This document shows positions 42,874 to 54,960 of a stretch of DNA of 64,000 nt, piece by piece (position 1 is the stretch's first letter; every line of letters starts with the position of its first letter). The translations under genes were made by a program, and so were the position numbers. Origin of the DNA: Trissonchulus latispiculum (lineage: Eukaryota; Nematoda; Enoplea; Enoplida; Ironidae). The notes under the pieces were generated by a model. It saw only the letters and a program-made list of their open reading frames with translations. It was not told the origin of the DNA and searched no databases. The stretch lies in the NCBI GenBank assembly GCA_030248195.1, contig JASAND010013521.1, positions 1 to 64,000 of the forward strand, written 5' to 3'.

Positions 42874-44067
42874 TAATATGAGCTATACATAAAGGCACTT
42901 TGCGGATTTTTGGAAAAGTGCTGATAAGTCAAATTAAAGAAAACTAATTAACGGCAGGGAATTAAGAGCTAAAATTCACATTTTTGCAAAATAACCATCT
43001 TTAGCTCTTTATGTATATATATAGCTGTTATAAACATTTTTTCGAATTTCTTACAAAAATTTTCAAAAACAAGTATATATATAACAAAAATGCTCCGCAA
43101 CAAAAGAGGATAATATGTGTGTTGGCTGTATCAATATATATATCCTTTAAATTCCGGTTGAAGAAGTAAAGACAAAAGTTTCATAGGCACGTGACGTTAT
43201 TTGGCACAGCAAGTTTGGGAGGGTGGCTCCATGAAAAAAGTTGTTCCGTTCGCTTAGCACTTTCATTTGATACAAATTTGACCACTTTTGAAAAATTCCA
43301 TTTTTGACCTAAATAAAATCGCCAAGTCCCCACCCCACCGACCACAGTACTCTACAGCCACTTTGTATACGCAGCTCTATGACAAAAGTTGCTCACCTCA
43401 CTTAGGGCATTCATTTGATACCAAATTTGACCACATTTGAAAAATTTTATTTTTGACCCATTTTTGACCTATTTTTACTGCATTTTTAGCGATTTTAGAC
43501 CATTTTGGATTCTCCCCCACTAGTGGGGGGGCTCCCCCCACTCTCCCCATCCCCACTTTTTTTCGCCTAGAAAAAGCCCAGGGTTTGGAACATATTCTAA
43601 GGGGGGTACTCTGAGCTCGGCTTGGGGGGAGGCGGAGGACAGGCCCGGCCCGCACCCAGGGTTTTGGGTCCAAGGTTACACGCAACGGGGGGTCTGGGGG
43701 GCGGAGCCCCTAGAAGTTTAAGTATTTTTGTATTTTTGCCCAAAAACAGTATCTGGCTTTTTCCTAGGCAAAAATTTCCGGGGGGGGGGAAGTCGGGGGG
43801 GGGGGGGTCCCCCCAAGGTGGGGGGGGGGGGGGGGCTCGGTTTTGTGGGGGGGGTGTAAAGTTTGAAGAAAAATGTCTAAAAATAGCTATTTTTTGCTGC
43901 TGAGCTAAAATATTCACTATTTTTAACTTAAATTTAAGCTTAAAATACGTAGCTAAAAATGCTTAAAAATAGGTAAAAATCCTAATCAATAAAAATAAAA
44001 AATAAAAATTTTCAAAATTTGCCCTCAAAACCCTATTTTTCCGGGCACTTTAGGGTAGGGGGGAAGG
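42874..44067. other. Repeat debris: empty site, array remnant, G-run blocks
   Basis: Holds the paralogous empty site (43085-43165), 1.5 units of the ~140-bp array (43225-43460) and a G-run element end (CCTAGAAAAAGCCCAG, 43567). There is also a left-end fragment of the CAGGCCC hAT family (43647) and very long G runs at 43780-43850. No gene. Confidence 0.5.
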
Positions 44068-44560
44068 CATACCTGAACGGGAGGTCAAATTTCACTGACC
44101 CTTGTGGAAGCAAATTTGGGTACCCCTTGTGAGAGCGATTTTTCTTATGGGTATTTTTGAAAGCGATTTTTAAGCTATTTTTGTCTATTTTTTGCAAAAA
44201 ACAGCAATTTTTAAGCTAAAACACGTTTTTCGGACGCTTTTTAGCTAACAATAGTAATTTTATGTGAAAAATTCCGGCGAAGCCGGAAAATTTTTGGAAA
44301 TTTTAGTAGTAAAACCTATTTTTTTGGCAATTTTCTAACCCCTAGTGGCCAATTTTCTTACCCCTTGTGAGAGCAATTTCGCGACCCCTTGTGGGCGACT
44401 TCGCCGAGGGGGGGGGGGAAATTTCCCCCCCCCCCTTGTCCACCTGTGGGGGAAGGCCCGAATCCTGGGGGGGGCGACCCGTCTGAGAGGGGAACGGACT
44501 TCTGGGGGCCCCCCCCCCCCCCCCCCCCTCTGTAGGAAAAAGCCAGAGTATATATACATT
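44068..44560. mobile_element. CATACCTGAACGGG repeat family, copy 2
   Basis: Matches 29241-29680 closely up to CCCCTTGTCCACCTGTGG, then runs into a G/C-run element end with GTAGGAAAAAGCCAG. The CCGGCGAAGCCGGAAA hairpin is intact. Confidence 0.65.
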
Positions 44561-44720
44561 GGACGTTTATTTCTTGGAAAAAGTGAATTAACGCGCCGAA
44601 GGCGCGAAAATATTTTAAAAATAGCTTTAAAAATTTAAAAATAGATTTAGGGTGTGTGAATTACCCCTAGGTGTGTGCGCGTGTGTGTGTTTGAGATTAG
44701 TTAGATAAGTACCTACTTAA

Positions 44721-45700
44721 GGTGGTGATTCCTTTTGGTGTCATCAACTTTGAACCACTACTACTCATTCATTATAAGGAGTTAGGAAGTCATATTTATA
44801 TCAAAATGTAGCTTAACATTTTCTCTTTTCAATGAGTACAATGAACTTAAGTTTGGCTTTTCAAAATTTTTTTATTGTATTTTAGAAGAAGTATAATTTT
44901 TCAGTTTTTTTTGCAGGGTGAAGTAATTTTTTCGCTGGACATCGGTTACATCATTCGATACCTCTATCAAATAGCTGGAGACCCTTTTTTAATTATTGTG
45001 AAATCGGTCTTCGTTGTAGAGAAATTAGCAAAAAGGTATGCGCAACCTGGATTTTGCCTACTTTTCCCAACTTTGGCAAGAGATCATGTTCGCTAGAAAG
45101 TCGCAATCGGGGCAACTAAAAAAGGGTCTCGGGGCAATTTAGTGTAGAACTCATCTGCAAAATGGCAGTCCTTCATCTTGCACAGGGAATGTTCCACAAT
45201 CCCCGGAAAAAATTGGTCGTGTTTTTGAAAAAACTACATTTTTTTAAATTACAGCCAACAGGATATCAATTGGATAACGACCATGTCGCAGATAAATGGT
45301 CTCTGCAAGACCTATAAAATGATACTCTTGGTTTGATTTTGCGGCATGTGCAGCTAAAGAAATAATGGATTATTTGATTTCACCAAAAATGACAGGTTTT
45401 CGACGCCAAAATAAGAAAATTGGTTATATCTCAAGATAGCGAAAAGGTAGAAAGTTACTTTAAAAAGCAAAAATGTAGAGCATAAAGAGATCTTTCGAAT
45501 GAATGTAGTTATAACTATGCAGCTGCTGCTCAACTGGCACAAATTGGCTAAAACTGTCTAGAACGCAAACTTTAAATTTTTGAACCGGGATTGCGCAGAG
45601 GGTGTTAGCATGCTAAAATAAGTGTTTTTGGAAAGTTTCGTAAAATTTCGACTTGGTTTGAGCAGTAAACTAACAATAAGCACCAAAAGGAATCACCACC
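44721..45700. mobile_element. TTAA-flanked element, copy B
   Basis: 980 bp with ends GGTGGTGATTCC and GGAATCACCACC; TTAA on the left, GTAA on the right (mutated). About twice the length of copy A and nearly the same length as copy C. Short GT runs lie just before it and a long GT array just after. Confidence 0.75.
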
Positions 45701-45717
45701 GTAAGAGGTTGCATGTT

Positions 45718-46361
<644 letters not shown>

Positions 46362-47605
46362 GGGTCACGGGGACCCCACATTAGGTCCTTACCAGTTGGA
46401 AAGGGGACATCCTCGATTCGTCCGCGTAGGTCACTCTTTGTCAAGAGTGCGGACGAATCGCATGAAGGAAATCCCGCCAGCCAGCGATTTCTCGCAAAAC
46501 AAATTAACATTTTTTCCGCCTAATAACATCTAGTTACGTAGATATTAGGGATAGCTACTAGAGCCATCTTCCGATAAAGGCAAAATTAACAAAGCGTACA
46601 CGTCTAATCAGTTTCTGAAGTTCAATAGTTAAAGCAGGAAGTTGTTACCTTCCTCTTTTAAGGCTCGGGAAAACGGAGGCCTTAAACTCACTTACTACAT
46701 GTTTACCAAATCTGCGTGTTAACGTCTTTCCTAATTAATTAATGTTTGTTATAAGCTGGAAGTTGTTACCTTCCTCGTTCGGACCTAGAAAACTAAAGGT
46801 CCCAAGCTTAATCACGTTTGAACGAAATAGCTATACGCGTTTCAAAAACGATTAGTATCCGCCTGTTTCGAAAGGGCTCAAATTAGCCGTAATCTCACGC
46901 TCTCAGTCTGGGTTGCATCGAAGCAAGAAGTACAAGGCGAAATCATGTTGTAATGGCAATTTCTTGCACAAGAGTGCAAGAAATTGTGCGAAAAATAGTA
47001 TTTCGCCCTAAAGTTAACTCTTAACGCAGCGATATTGTCAAAACTGCGCCAAGCTATGATATTCTTGCTAAACTTTCAAGTTCTCACAACAAAGTTAAGT
47101 TTATAAGTCTAGTTCTTGCTCAGAAAGCCAAAGATGTGAGTAATGGTTGCTGGGTTCGAATCCCGCACCTATAACTTGTACTAATGGGTTTTAACCCATT
47201 TGATTCAGGTGCGGAAGGACAATCTCTCTGCCACAGTTCGTATCCTGAATTCCAGCCCTCAGTGGATCAGACGTGTAGTGACGATTCTGTAGTAATTATC
47301 AGTGTGTGATACGGGTCCGGAGAAGGACCAGATTATTGGATTATTGGAAGAGTTGCCCTGTTGGCTAACCCTGTTTGGAATCAGACTAGCTGAAGGTACA
47401 TTAGAGGCTGAGTACGCCTGATTAACAACTTGGGGCAGAGACGATTGCAGAGACAGCACCAGAATCAACAGTGGGACCTGAAATCTAACCCAAAACGAAC
47501 CTAACGTTACTTTCAATCTCTCTAAAGTAACTCTTTTTCTCCCATTTCAAAAGATGAGTCTATTTGAGTTGATCGTCAGCCTTATCGAAGGGGTTATCAC
47601 CCCTT
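46362..47605. ncRNA. Cluster of short near-perfect hairpins (possible structured RNA)
   Basis: Stems include GGGTC/GACCC (46362-46376), CGATTCGTCCGC/GCGGACGAATCG with an inner ACTCTT/AAGAGT stem (46414-46460) and AGGAAG/CTTCCT (46636-46654). Next come TTTAAGGC/GCCTTAAA (46657-46686), GGAAG/CTTCC and GGACCT/AGGTCC (46758-46802), and a 13-bp CAATTTCTTGCAC/GTGCAAGAAATTG stem (46957-46986). The last are AATGGGTT/AACCCATT (47183-47200), GGTCC/GGACC (47314-47329) and AAGGGG/CCCCTT (47588-47605). The density of stems with different sequences suggests an RNA whose fold is maintained. I recognise no family. The strand is unknown. Confidence 0.3.
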
Positions 47606-48900
47606 GTCTGTGGTCTAACTAATCAGTGGTAGTTTCGAGTCAGTCGGAAGTAGAAGACATAAAGAAGAGATTAAATATAAACCTATCTTGTACTAACACC
47701 ATAACCGTTCCCAGGAAACTCCCAACCAGACCGTCCCTTGCGTTGTCCCCCCAGGTGACCAAACAGCATCCGAAAGTGCTATTGTTACTGGCATTTCGGG
47801 CTCACCCACAGACCGGAATCTTGTACTACTAACAACTTTAATCTAGTTAAATTATCCTTTCTGTAGCTTTTGTTATTATCATATTATTGTCCTTGGTAAG
47901 GAGGACGGATAAAGAGTTTTAACTTAAAGCACGAGCACAAGCATATAGGGACCGCACAGTAGAGTTTAGTGGTAGATTACGATAAGAGGAAGAAAGAAAG
48001 AATTAGTCGGTTGAGTTAAAGAGTCAAGACCTTGTCCCTACAATAATCACTAATTTGGGTAAACTGAGTACTGGCAACTCTGGCAAACCATTGTACTGTT
48101 TGCTGTTAACTGTATATCTGTATTGTAAGTTGCCAATTGTACTGTCTGCGGTAGTATTCTTAGTTGTACGCGTGTATCCACAATTGTCCGTAGTATAATA
48201 ACCCTTGCTGTTTGTATCAATAAATTGCCGTACCTTAAAATCAGTCGCGTTAACTAAGGCACCTATCCTGATCAATACTTTGGAGCCATATCGGACCCCT
48301 GAACAAGTAAGCGATTGTAGTCAGACCCCTTGGACCCTACAAAGACAGCGTGATTCCGGATCTTGATTTGTCAATCAAGGTCTATACACTAGAGTTCATT
48401 GTTACTGAACCGAGTCGCCCTCTGGAAAGCAAGTGTCGACCCCGCTTGCTGACAACATCCACGGAGCCTGACCCCTACCTAAACGAACTCACGATCAAGA
48501 CCCCACCTAGGTTGGCTGCAGGGAATTCTCAGTTTTGGACACACCACCTTCTGAGAATCCGGTGCCTAAGTTTATCATTACCGATAAACGCGCCGACCTT
48601 CCGTGTCTTGAAGTGGTTGTTACCCTAAGCCTGCGTCTTGTCAGACCAAGAAGGACCCGAATCCTGCCGAAAGAAATTGGAACTGAATCCTAGCCACGTC
48701 ATTACAAATATTAGTCTTAACGCAATACGTTGCGTCGTTAAGAAGTTATGAGCGTTTAAAATTGATTGCTTAAGCTTTTCCACCATGTCCATACGATGGT
48801 GTCTGAGTAAATTTTTGCAGTCCTTGATATATATATTGCAAGCTCAGTAAAATATCGCAATCTACTCCGAAAGCCGTTACAAATGGACGTGAAGCACTCT
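47606..48900. other. Unassigned single-copy-like region
   Basis: Base composition is more even than the surroundings, and short frames occur on both strands (47626-47832 plus, 48024-48275 minus, 48350-48628 plus). A 47259-47516 minus frame has a hydrophobic start resembling a signal peptide. None is recognised. It may be a decayed retroelement together with the hairpin cluster. Confidence 0.3.
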
Positions 48901-50940
48901 ATTTATCATCCCACATTGTATCGCTAACTTCATAATTCCATTTGCTGAATATTGGCTGAAACTAATTGAAATGCAATTTTGCCTGCCCTTAAAAGAAAAC
49001 TTAGGACGGAGTGGCCCAAATTGCAAAGGGAGGGGGCCCGGGGCCCTCCCCCTGGATCCGCCACTGTTCGCAACCCCCCCCCCTCCTTTTTTCGCCAAAC
49101 CAAACCCCCTCCCTACTTTTTTCTGAACCCCTTCCTTACTTTTTTTCTGAACCCCCACCCCCACTTTTTTCGCCAGCCACACCTATGGGTAACCCCCAGC
49201 CATTTTTCCAACCCCCCCCTCCCCAGCATAGTTTCCCTGGAAATTTTGGTTGGGGGAGGGGTAAACTATGGAAATTTGGTGGTCGACCCGCGAAATGTAA
49301 TGGGGGGTTCCCCCCCCCCCCCGAACCCCCCCCAAAATTGGGACCTCAAAAAATCCAAAAAATGGCCTAAAAATGCAAAATTTTCTGTATTTTAATGCTT
49401 TTTCCGAGAAAACAAGGCTTGTTTTGACAGTTTTAGGCGTCTATGCGCGGTTTAAAAGCGATTTTAAGTCAAAATTTGAGAAAAATTTTTCAAAAAATGA
49501 CCATTTTTGGGCAAAATTTAGCTAACTTTTTGGCTCCAAAAACGGCCGGGGGGGGGGGTTGGCTGGGGGTAGCCGAAAGTTGGGGGAGGGGATGTCGAAA
49601 ATTTTTGGGGGGGGGGGCAAAGGGGGTCGAAAATTTTGGGGGGGGAGTGCCCCCCCCCTGGGGAAACTATGCTCCCCAGTCGCGCTAAAGGCACGAAAAT
49701 TGGCCAAAAATTGGGTATTTTTAGGGTAAATTTTGCAACATTTTTCAAAAAAGTCCAGATTTTTGGCTTAAAGTGTTTATTATCGCGAGAAATACATGTT
49801 TATACGGTTTTGTGGACTTCTAGATTCAATATTGACCTTATTCTGGACTCAGAAACATGTTGGGAATCAAGTTTTCGAGTTTAAAAACACTGTCTAATGT
49901 TAAAATTACTTAATGATTTCATGTTTTTCGGCATTAGCAATGGCTGAAAATGCGGTTTTTGGCACAAAAATAGAAAAATGTTTTGGGGGAGGTTTGGGGG
50001 GGTCGTGGGGCATAGGTGTAACGGAGATTTGGGGTGGGGAGGCTGGCTCCCCCCAAATTTGGGGTGGGGGAGGCTCCCCCAAAATTTGGGGTGGGGGTCC
50101 TGGGGGGGTGTCCTGGGGGGTTGCGGGGGGTCTCCAGAGGGGGTTGCCCGCTCTCCCAGGTCCCCCCAAGTCAATCCCCCCAGCCCCCCCAAGGACCTCC
50201 TCCCCCCAAATTTTTCTATTTTTATGCCAAAAATCGCATTTTCAGCAGTTTCTAATTTCAAAAACATTCCACCATGAAGTAATTTTATCATTGTACAGTA
50301 GTTTTAAACTCGCAAACTTGTTTGCCAACATATTTCTATGTCCAATCTCCAAAACAAGGTCAATATTGAGTCAGAAAGTCCATAATACAGGTAAAAACGT
50401 GTATTTCTCGCAATAATAAAACTTTAAGCCAACAATTTGGACTTTTTTGAAAATGGTTGCAAAATTTAACCAAAAATACCCAATTTTTGGTCAATTTGAC
50501 TACCCCCCCCCAGTTTCCCTGTAACTTTGGTCTGAGGGGGGGGGGTAAATCTTGGCCGTCCGCCGAAATATGATGGGGGGGGGGTACTCCCCACCCCTTC
50601 CCTCCCAGAATTCGCACCTCAGAAATTTCGAAAAATGGCCTAAAATGCAAAATTTTCTGCAATTTAGCCCTTTTTTCATCAAAATAAGGCTTGTTTTTAA
50701 CGTTTTAACCGTTTTTGCACCGTTTTAAACCGATTTTAGGTCATAATTTTACAAAACTTTTTCAAAAAATGACCATTTTTCGGCCACATTTAGCTAACTT
50801 TTTGGATCCAAAAATCTTTGGGGCTGGGGGGAGTTGCCAAAAGTTGGGTAGGGTAAGTCAAAAATCTGTGGGGGGGTAAAGTTGGTCGAAAATTTTGGGG
50901 GGATAAAGAAATGGCTGGGGGTTTATAATTGCGTACTAGA
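48901..50940. mobile_element. Series of G/C-run element fragments
   Basis: Long C and G runs (49070-49330, 49545-49680, 49980-50215, 50500-50600, 50815-50900) alternate with AT-rich blocks such as AAAATGGCCTAAAATGCAAA (49360, 50635) and CAAAAAATGACCATTTTT (49490, 50765). Right-end word GGATCCGCCACTG occurs at 49055. At least two or three related elements are present in both orientations. Frames here are Gly/Pro-rich by composition. Confidence 0.5.
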
Positions 50941-51382
50941 TTACTTTTTAATTGCTATAAATAACCATATTTAGCTGTTTATACATATGTTTGGGTTTTA
51001 GCCCATGTGATTCAGCTGTCAATCTGGATCAAATGGGGTGTGTTTCAGGATCAGCCAGGCATTATGTTGTGATTGCTTTGCTCGGTCCTATTTGTGAACT
51101 ATTTGCTTTATTTTACTTTTCAACGGTATTACGACGACAATCTATTCTATTATTTTGGATTTGGTTCGACTTGCTTTATGCTCATATTTTGTTCCTTTCG
51201 TTTTAATTTTTTCTTCTCGAATTTCGGGGTGACTTGCCTCTCAGATTTTGGCGGGTTACTTTCTGTTTTATTTGGGTCTGTTTGCTGCCCATCATATTTT
51301 TCATTGGATTTACGTCAGCTCTGTGCCAAATTAACTGTTTTCGACTTTCGTTTTATATCCGTTTGACGTTCGTTATTCTATC
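50941..51382 (+). other. Probable 5' leader of the ORF1-like LINE fragment
   Basis: T-rich sequence directly upstream of the ORF1-like frame. It reads open (50991-51366) as hydrophobic peptides without known motifs. Assigned to the LINE by position only. Confidence 0.3.
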
Positions 51383-51787
51383 GTGATTTGTTTTGCTATT
51401 AATTTGCCCATTATGGCCCCACCGGCTCCAGTTTTATGTGCTCTGGGCAATGACTGTAAGTGTTCAGGCAAAATCGGCCTTAGTGACTTTCAATTCCGTG
51501 GCACCCTATGTCCGAAAGTTTATCATGCTGCTGGGATCGATGATTCCACCTATTGTAAGCTTGAGAATACGAATTCGCTGTCGATCCTGCGATATACTTG
51601 CGAAAACTGCAAACTGGACTTTACGAAAATGAAGGATGACATAATTAACTTGAAAGCTACGGTGATCGCTCTGCAGAATCATATTTCTGCCAGTACCGGC
51701 TCAGTGCCGGTTGAGCCGGCTCAACCCAACCACGGTGACATGCAGAATTTATCCCTTCGCATGTCTCGCTTGGCCCCCAACATATAA
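51383..51787 (+). pseudogene. LINE ORF1-like protein with Cys/His finger and coiled coil
   Basis: About 134 codons. The start (MAPPAPVLCALGNDC) leads to a Cys/His cluster ending YTCENCKLDF, which resembles the PHD-like finger of CR1/L2-type LINE ORF1 proteins. Next comes MKDDIINLKATVIALQNHIS, a probable coiled coil for multimerisation, before a stop at about 51785. The 51892-52074 stretch downstream in another frame (RRLKEELTARRSQG, VKIFRGKIVL) resembles the C-terminal domain of the same protein type. Overall it is a broken copy of a different LINE from the 2A family. Confidence 0.55.
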
Positions 51788-51879
51788 AAATTGTTTTTGG
51801 GAATGCCGGTTCACGGCGTTCTATGTTAACCGGTTTTGCTGAAGGAAGAGCGGCGGTCCCTGGATTGGGACGTGCGTGA

Positions 51880-52080
51880 ATACGTCCTGACTTGACCTAT
51901 AGGCAGTGCCAGCGTGATCGCAGGCTGAAGGAGGAGTTGACCGCTCGTCGTTCCCAGGGTCAACATGTCAAAATTTTTCGGGGCAAGATTGTCCTTATTC
52001 CACTAATTAATAGCCTTAGTGGGAACGACGAGCGGTTGACAACACCTCCGCCGTCTAACTTTCCAAACAACTAATGATCA
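51880..52080 (+). pseudogene. ORF1-like C-terminal fragment
   Basis: The frame RRLKEELTARRSQGQHVKIF followed by RGKIVLIP fits the ELxxRRxxGxxVxIxRGKI signature at the end of many LINE ORF1 proteins. It is out of frame with the upstream part, with stops between, so the copy is dead. Confidence 0.5.
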
Positions 52081-52527
52081 CTGAGCCGGGTCCCAAATTG
52101 GAATAGTGAAATTTGCCCCCAAGTGAGTTCACGAAATTTAAAATACGCTTATTTTAATGCTACATGTGTCCAAGTCCAAAATAAGATCAACATTGAGTCA
52201 GAAACTCCATAATACAGTTAAAAGCGTGTATTACTCGCAAAAATAAACACGTTAAGACAGAAATTTGGACTTTTTTAAAAATTTTTGCAAAATTTGCCCT
52301 AAAAATACCCGAATTTTGGCCACTTTTCGCGCCTTCGGCGCGACTACCTCTCTCCCCCAGTTGGGGGGGGGGGACGTCCCCTCTAAAAAGTTTTGGCGGA
52401 GGGTTGAAAAAAGGGCGGGGGGGCTACCCCTTTGTGTACCAGGCTACCGTTTGCCTCCTGTGGCCCCCCGAGGCCAGCCCCCTCCTCTCCTTCCCGAGTC
52501 CCGACCATGACTGACTACACCAACTCC
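52081..52527. other. Spacer with G-run fragment
   Basis: It contains the CGCGCCTTCGGCGCG hairpin at 52328-52342, a G-run block at 52365, and CTTCCCGAGTCCCGACC at the end. The 52140-52260 part resembles 50335-50430, an element interior. No gene. Confidence 0.45.
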
Positions 52528-52531
52528 TTAA

Positions 52532-53519
52532 GGTGGTGATTCCTTGTGGGCACATATTGTTGGTTGACGGCTCAAACCAAGATGACATTTGATGAAACTT
52601 TCCAAAATAAGTTCCTTCGGCATTCTAACACCCTCCCCGAAATCCCGCTTCAAAATTTCCAGATTTCCGTTCAGGAAGGTTTTTGCTAATTTCTGACGGT
52701 TGAGTAGCAACTGCATTGTTATGATTATACTCATTTGAAGGATCTCGTTGTGCTCTACGTTTTTGCTTTTGGAAGCAACTTTCTAGCTCTTCTCTATTGT
52801 GAGATTGTGAGTGGAGTTTCTTATTTTGGCGTTGAAAACTTGTCATTTTTGCAGAAATCAAATACTGCACGATTTCGAGCCATAAAATTAAACCAAGGGT
52901 GTCGATTTGAAGGTCTCGTCGAGGCCAATTATCCTAGGCGTGATAATCTTCCAACTGCTATCCGGTGAGCTACTATCCCAGAAAATGTGGTTTTTTCCAA
53001 AAACGTGACCAAATTTATTCCAGCGATTGTGGAGCATTTACTATGCAAGCTAGAGGGTTGCCACTTAGTGGACGTGTTTTACACAAAAATACCCAGGGAC
53101 CCTTTTGTAGTTGCCCCGATTGCTGCTTTCTAGCTAAAGTGGCCGCTTGCCAAATTTGGGAAAAGTAGGCAAAATCCAGGTTGCGCAAACATTTTAGCTA
53201 ATTTCTTCATAACGAAGAGTGATTTTATGATAATTAAAAAAGGGTCCCTAGCTATTTGATAGTGGAATCGAATGGTGTAGCCGATGCCCGATGCCTCACG
53301 AAAAAATTTACTTTAGTCTGCAAAAAACTGGAAAATTAAAGTACTTCAAAAATGAGGTAAAATAGTTTCCGAAAAATCAGTTTAAAAAGTTAGTTTCATT
53401 GCATTCATTAGAAAGAGAAAGTGTTAAGCTCCATTTTGGTATAATAATGACTTCTTAACTCGAAGTAATGAATGAGTAATAAGGGTTGAAAGTTGATGTC
53501 TCCAAAAGGAATCACCACC
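52532..53519. mobile_element. TTAA-flanked element, copy C
   Basis: 988 bp with GGTGGTGATTCC and GGAATCACCACC ends and intact TTAA on both sides (52528-52531, 53520-53523). The interior matches copy B in reverse order (for example AAAAGGGTCCCTAGCTATTT against AGACCCTTTTTT), so the orientation is opposite. No transposase. Confidence 0.8.
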
Positions 53520-53523
53520 TTAA

Positions 53524-54344
53524 AAGCCGGTTTTGGTAGAGCGAGTCTCTTTGCTATGAGGCACTAATCTGAACTTACTGAAGATGTCAGCAACCATTAA
53601 CCGATAGAACTGACTATTCAGTTATATTTTGGATCTTTAATGTTGCAGCTACAAACATCAAGCTTTACTGATTCATCAATAAAGTTTATTTCATTCTAGC
53701 TGGATGATGTTCTATTTCCTCTTCAGTGCTGGACTTTCGAATTCAATTTGGCAGAAGTAGGATACGGTCCATCAACAGAAAAAATTAAGCTGAGAATGAC
53801 CAACTATTGGTCCCAAGGTAATTAACAACGCCGGTAATTAAAGACTCAAAGTAAATCTTGTGCTGGGCTCATACATTAACATAGGGTCGGATGCTTGGGG
53901 GCTTGGCCCTAGAAAATTCTGAGGGGACAGGTACCTTGAATCAAAATTTACAAGAGGGAGCTTGTACCATAATCATAAATTAAAGCTAATACATTATTAT
54001 TAGCTTAAAATTATTTTATTGTTATAAAATGCAAAACTTTTAAAGAATTTGAAAATTTTCAATTTTTGAAAAAATTTCAAAATTTTGTCGATTTTTTAAA
54101 AGCTAAGTTTTAGTAAGTAAGTAGTAAATGTTAGTAAAAAATTCCGGAGAAGCCTGAGTTTTTGGAATTTCGATGCGAAGACTGCTTTCTGCGATTTCTG
54201 TTTACCCCTTTTATGTTTACCGTTTACCCCGTTTACCCCCCTCTGTTTATGCTGTGCTATTTTTCTAAGATAACACCCTAAAATAAATATCTTAGTAGTT
54301 AACTGCATAAATAACTAAATAACTGCACTGCAAACTGCTCTAGG
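53524..54344. other. Spacer, no gene recognised
   Basis: AT-rich DNA. A frame at 54096-54308 minus is basic and not recognised. GTTTACC words repeat near 54202-54245. Confidence 0.35.
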
Positions 54345-54715
54345 CCCACAGATGGACAAGGGGGGGGAAAGGGCGAAGTCGCCCACAAGGGGTCGCAAAA
54401 TTGCTCCCACAAGGGGTAAGAAAATTGGCCACAAGGGGAAGGAAAATTGCCCAAAAAATAGGTTTTACGACTAAAATTTCAAAAAATTTTCACTTTTTTT
54501 TCACGCCGAAATTTTTCACTTAAAATTACTATTTTTAGCTAAAAAACGTCCAAAATACGTGTTTTAGCTTAAAAATTGCTGTTTTTTGCTAAAAATAGGC
54601 TAAAATAGCTTAAAAATCGCTTTCAAAAGTACCCCTAAGAAAAATCGCTCTCACAAGGGGTACCCAAATTTGCTTCCACAAGGGTCAGTGAAATTTGACC
54701 TCCCGTTCAGGTATG
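54345..54715. mobile_element. CATACCTGAACGGG repeat family, copy 3 (inverted)
   Basis: The reverse complement of the copies at 29241 and 44068: CCACAGATGGACAAGGGG through GACCTCCCGTTCAGGTATG. Its sharp ends at CCCACAGATGGAC and CAGGTATG help define the unit at about 370 bp. Confidence 0.7.
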
Positions 54716-54846
54716 TCTAGGCCGGTAGCCGGCCGGCCTACGGACTCGCCTACGGTGAAACCCCGGCCGGCCTCAAACACTGATACACACTAAGTACAAT
54801 TCAAACTGGGGGAATACAGTAAGTATAAGTTCCAAGTAAGTAAAAT

Positions 54847-54960
54847 TGGGTAGTATAGTGGTAATGTTACACAGGAGTGGCGCGTACGGTCACGGATCAA
54901 ATCCCGGAGCACCTCTTATCCCAACAGCCCTCATAAGAGGGGCGCCTACAAGAATAACAC
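54847..54960 (+). repeat. tRNA-derived SINE-like head with pol III boxes
   Basis: TAGTATAGTGGTAA (54851-54864) matches a tRNA D-arm/A box, and GGATCAAATCC (54894-54904) matches a B box 43 nt away, followed by CGGAGCACC. The spacing suits an internal pol III promoter. A full tRNA cloverleaf does not form, so a SINE or tRNA relic is more likely than a functional tRNA. Confidence 0.45.

Noticed and set aside
47110..47170. Possible tRNA gene (GGGTTCGAATCCC T-loop)
   Set aside because: The B-box word is good, but no A box, D-arm or matching acceptor stem is present upstream at the right distance.
47259..47516. Minus-strand frame with a signal-peptide-like start
   Set aside because: One hydrophobic stretch only, with no conserved motif or splice sites. 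It overlaps the hairpin cluster and could be chance.
49011..50291. Proline- and glycine-rich frames suggestive of structural proteins
   Set aside because: They lie in C/G homopolymer runs of mobile elements and have counterparts on the opposite strand.
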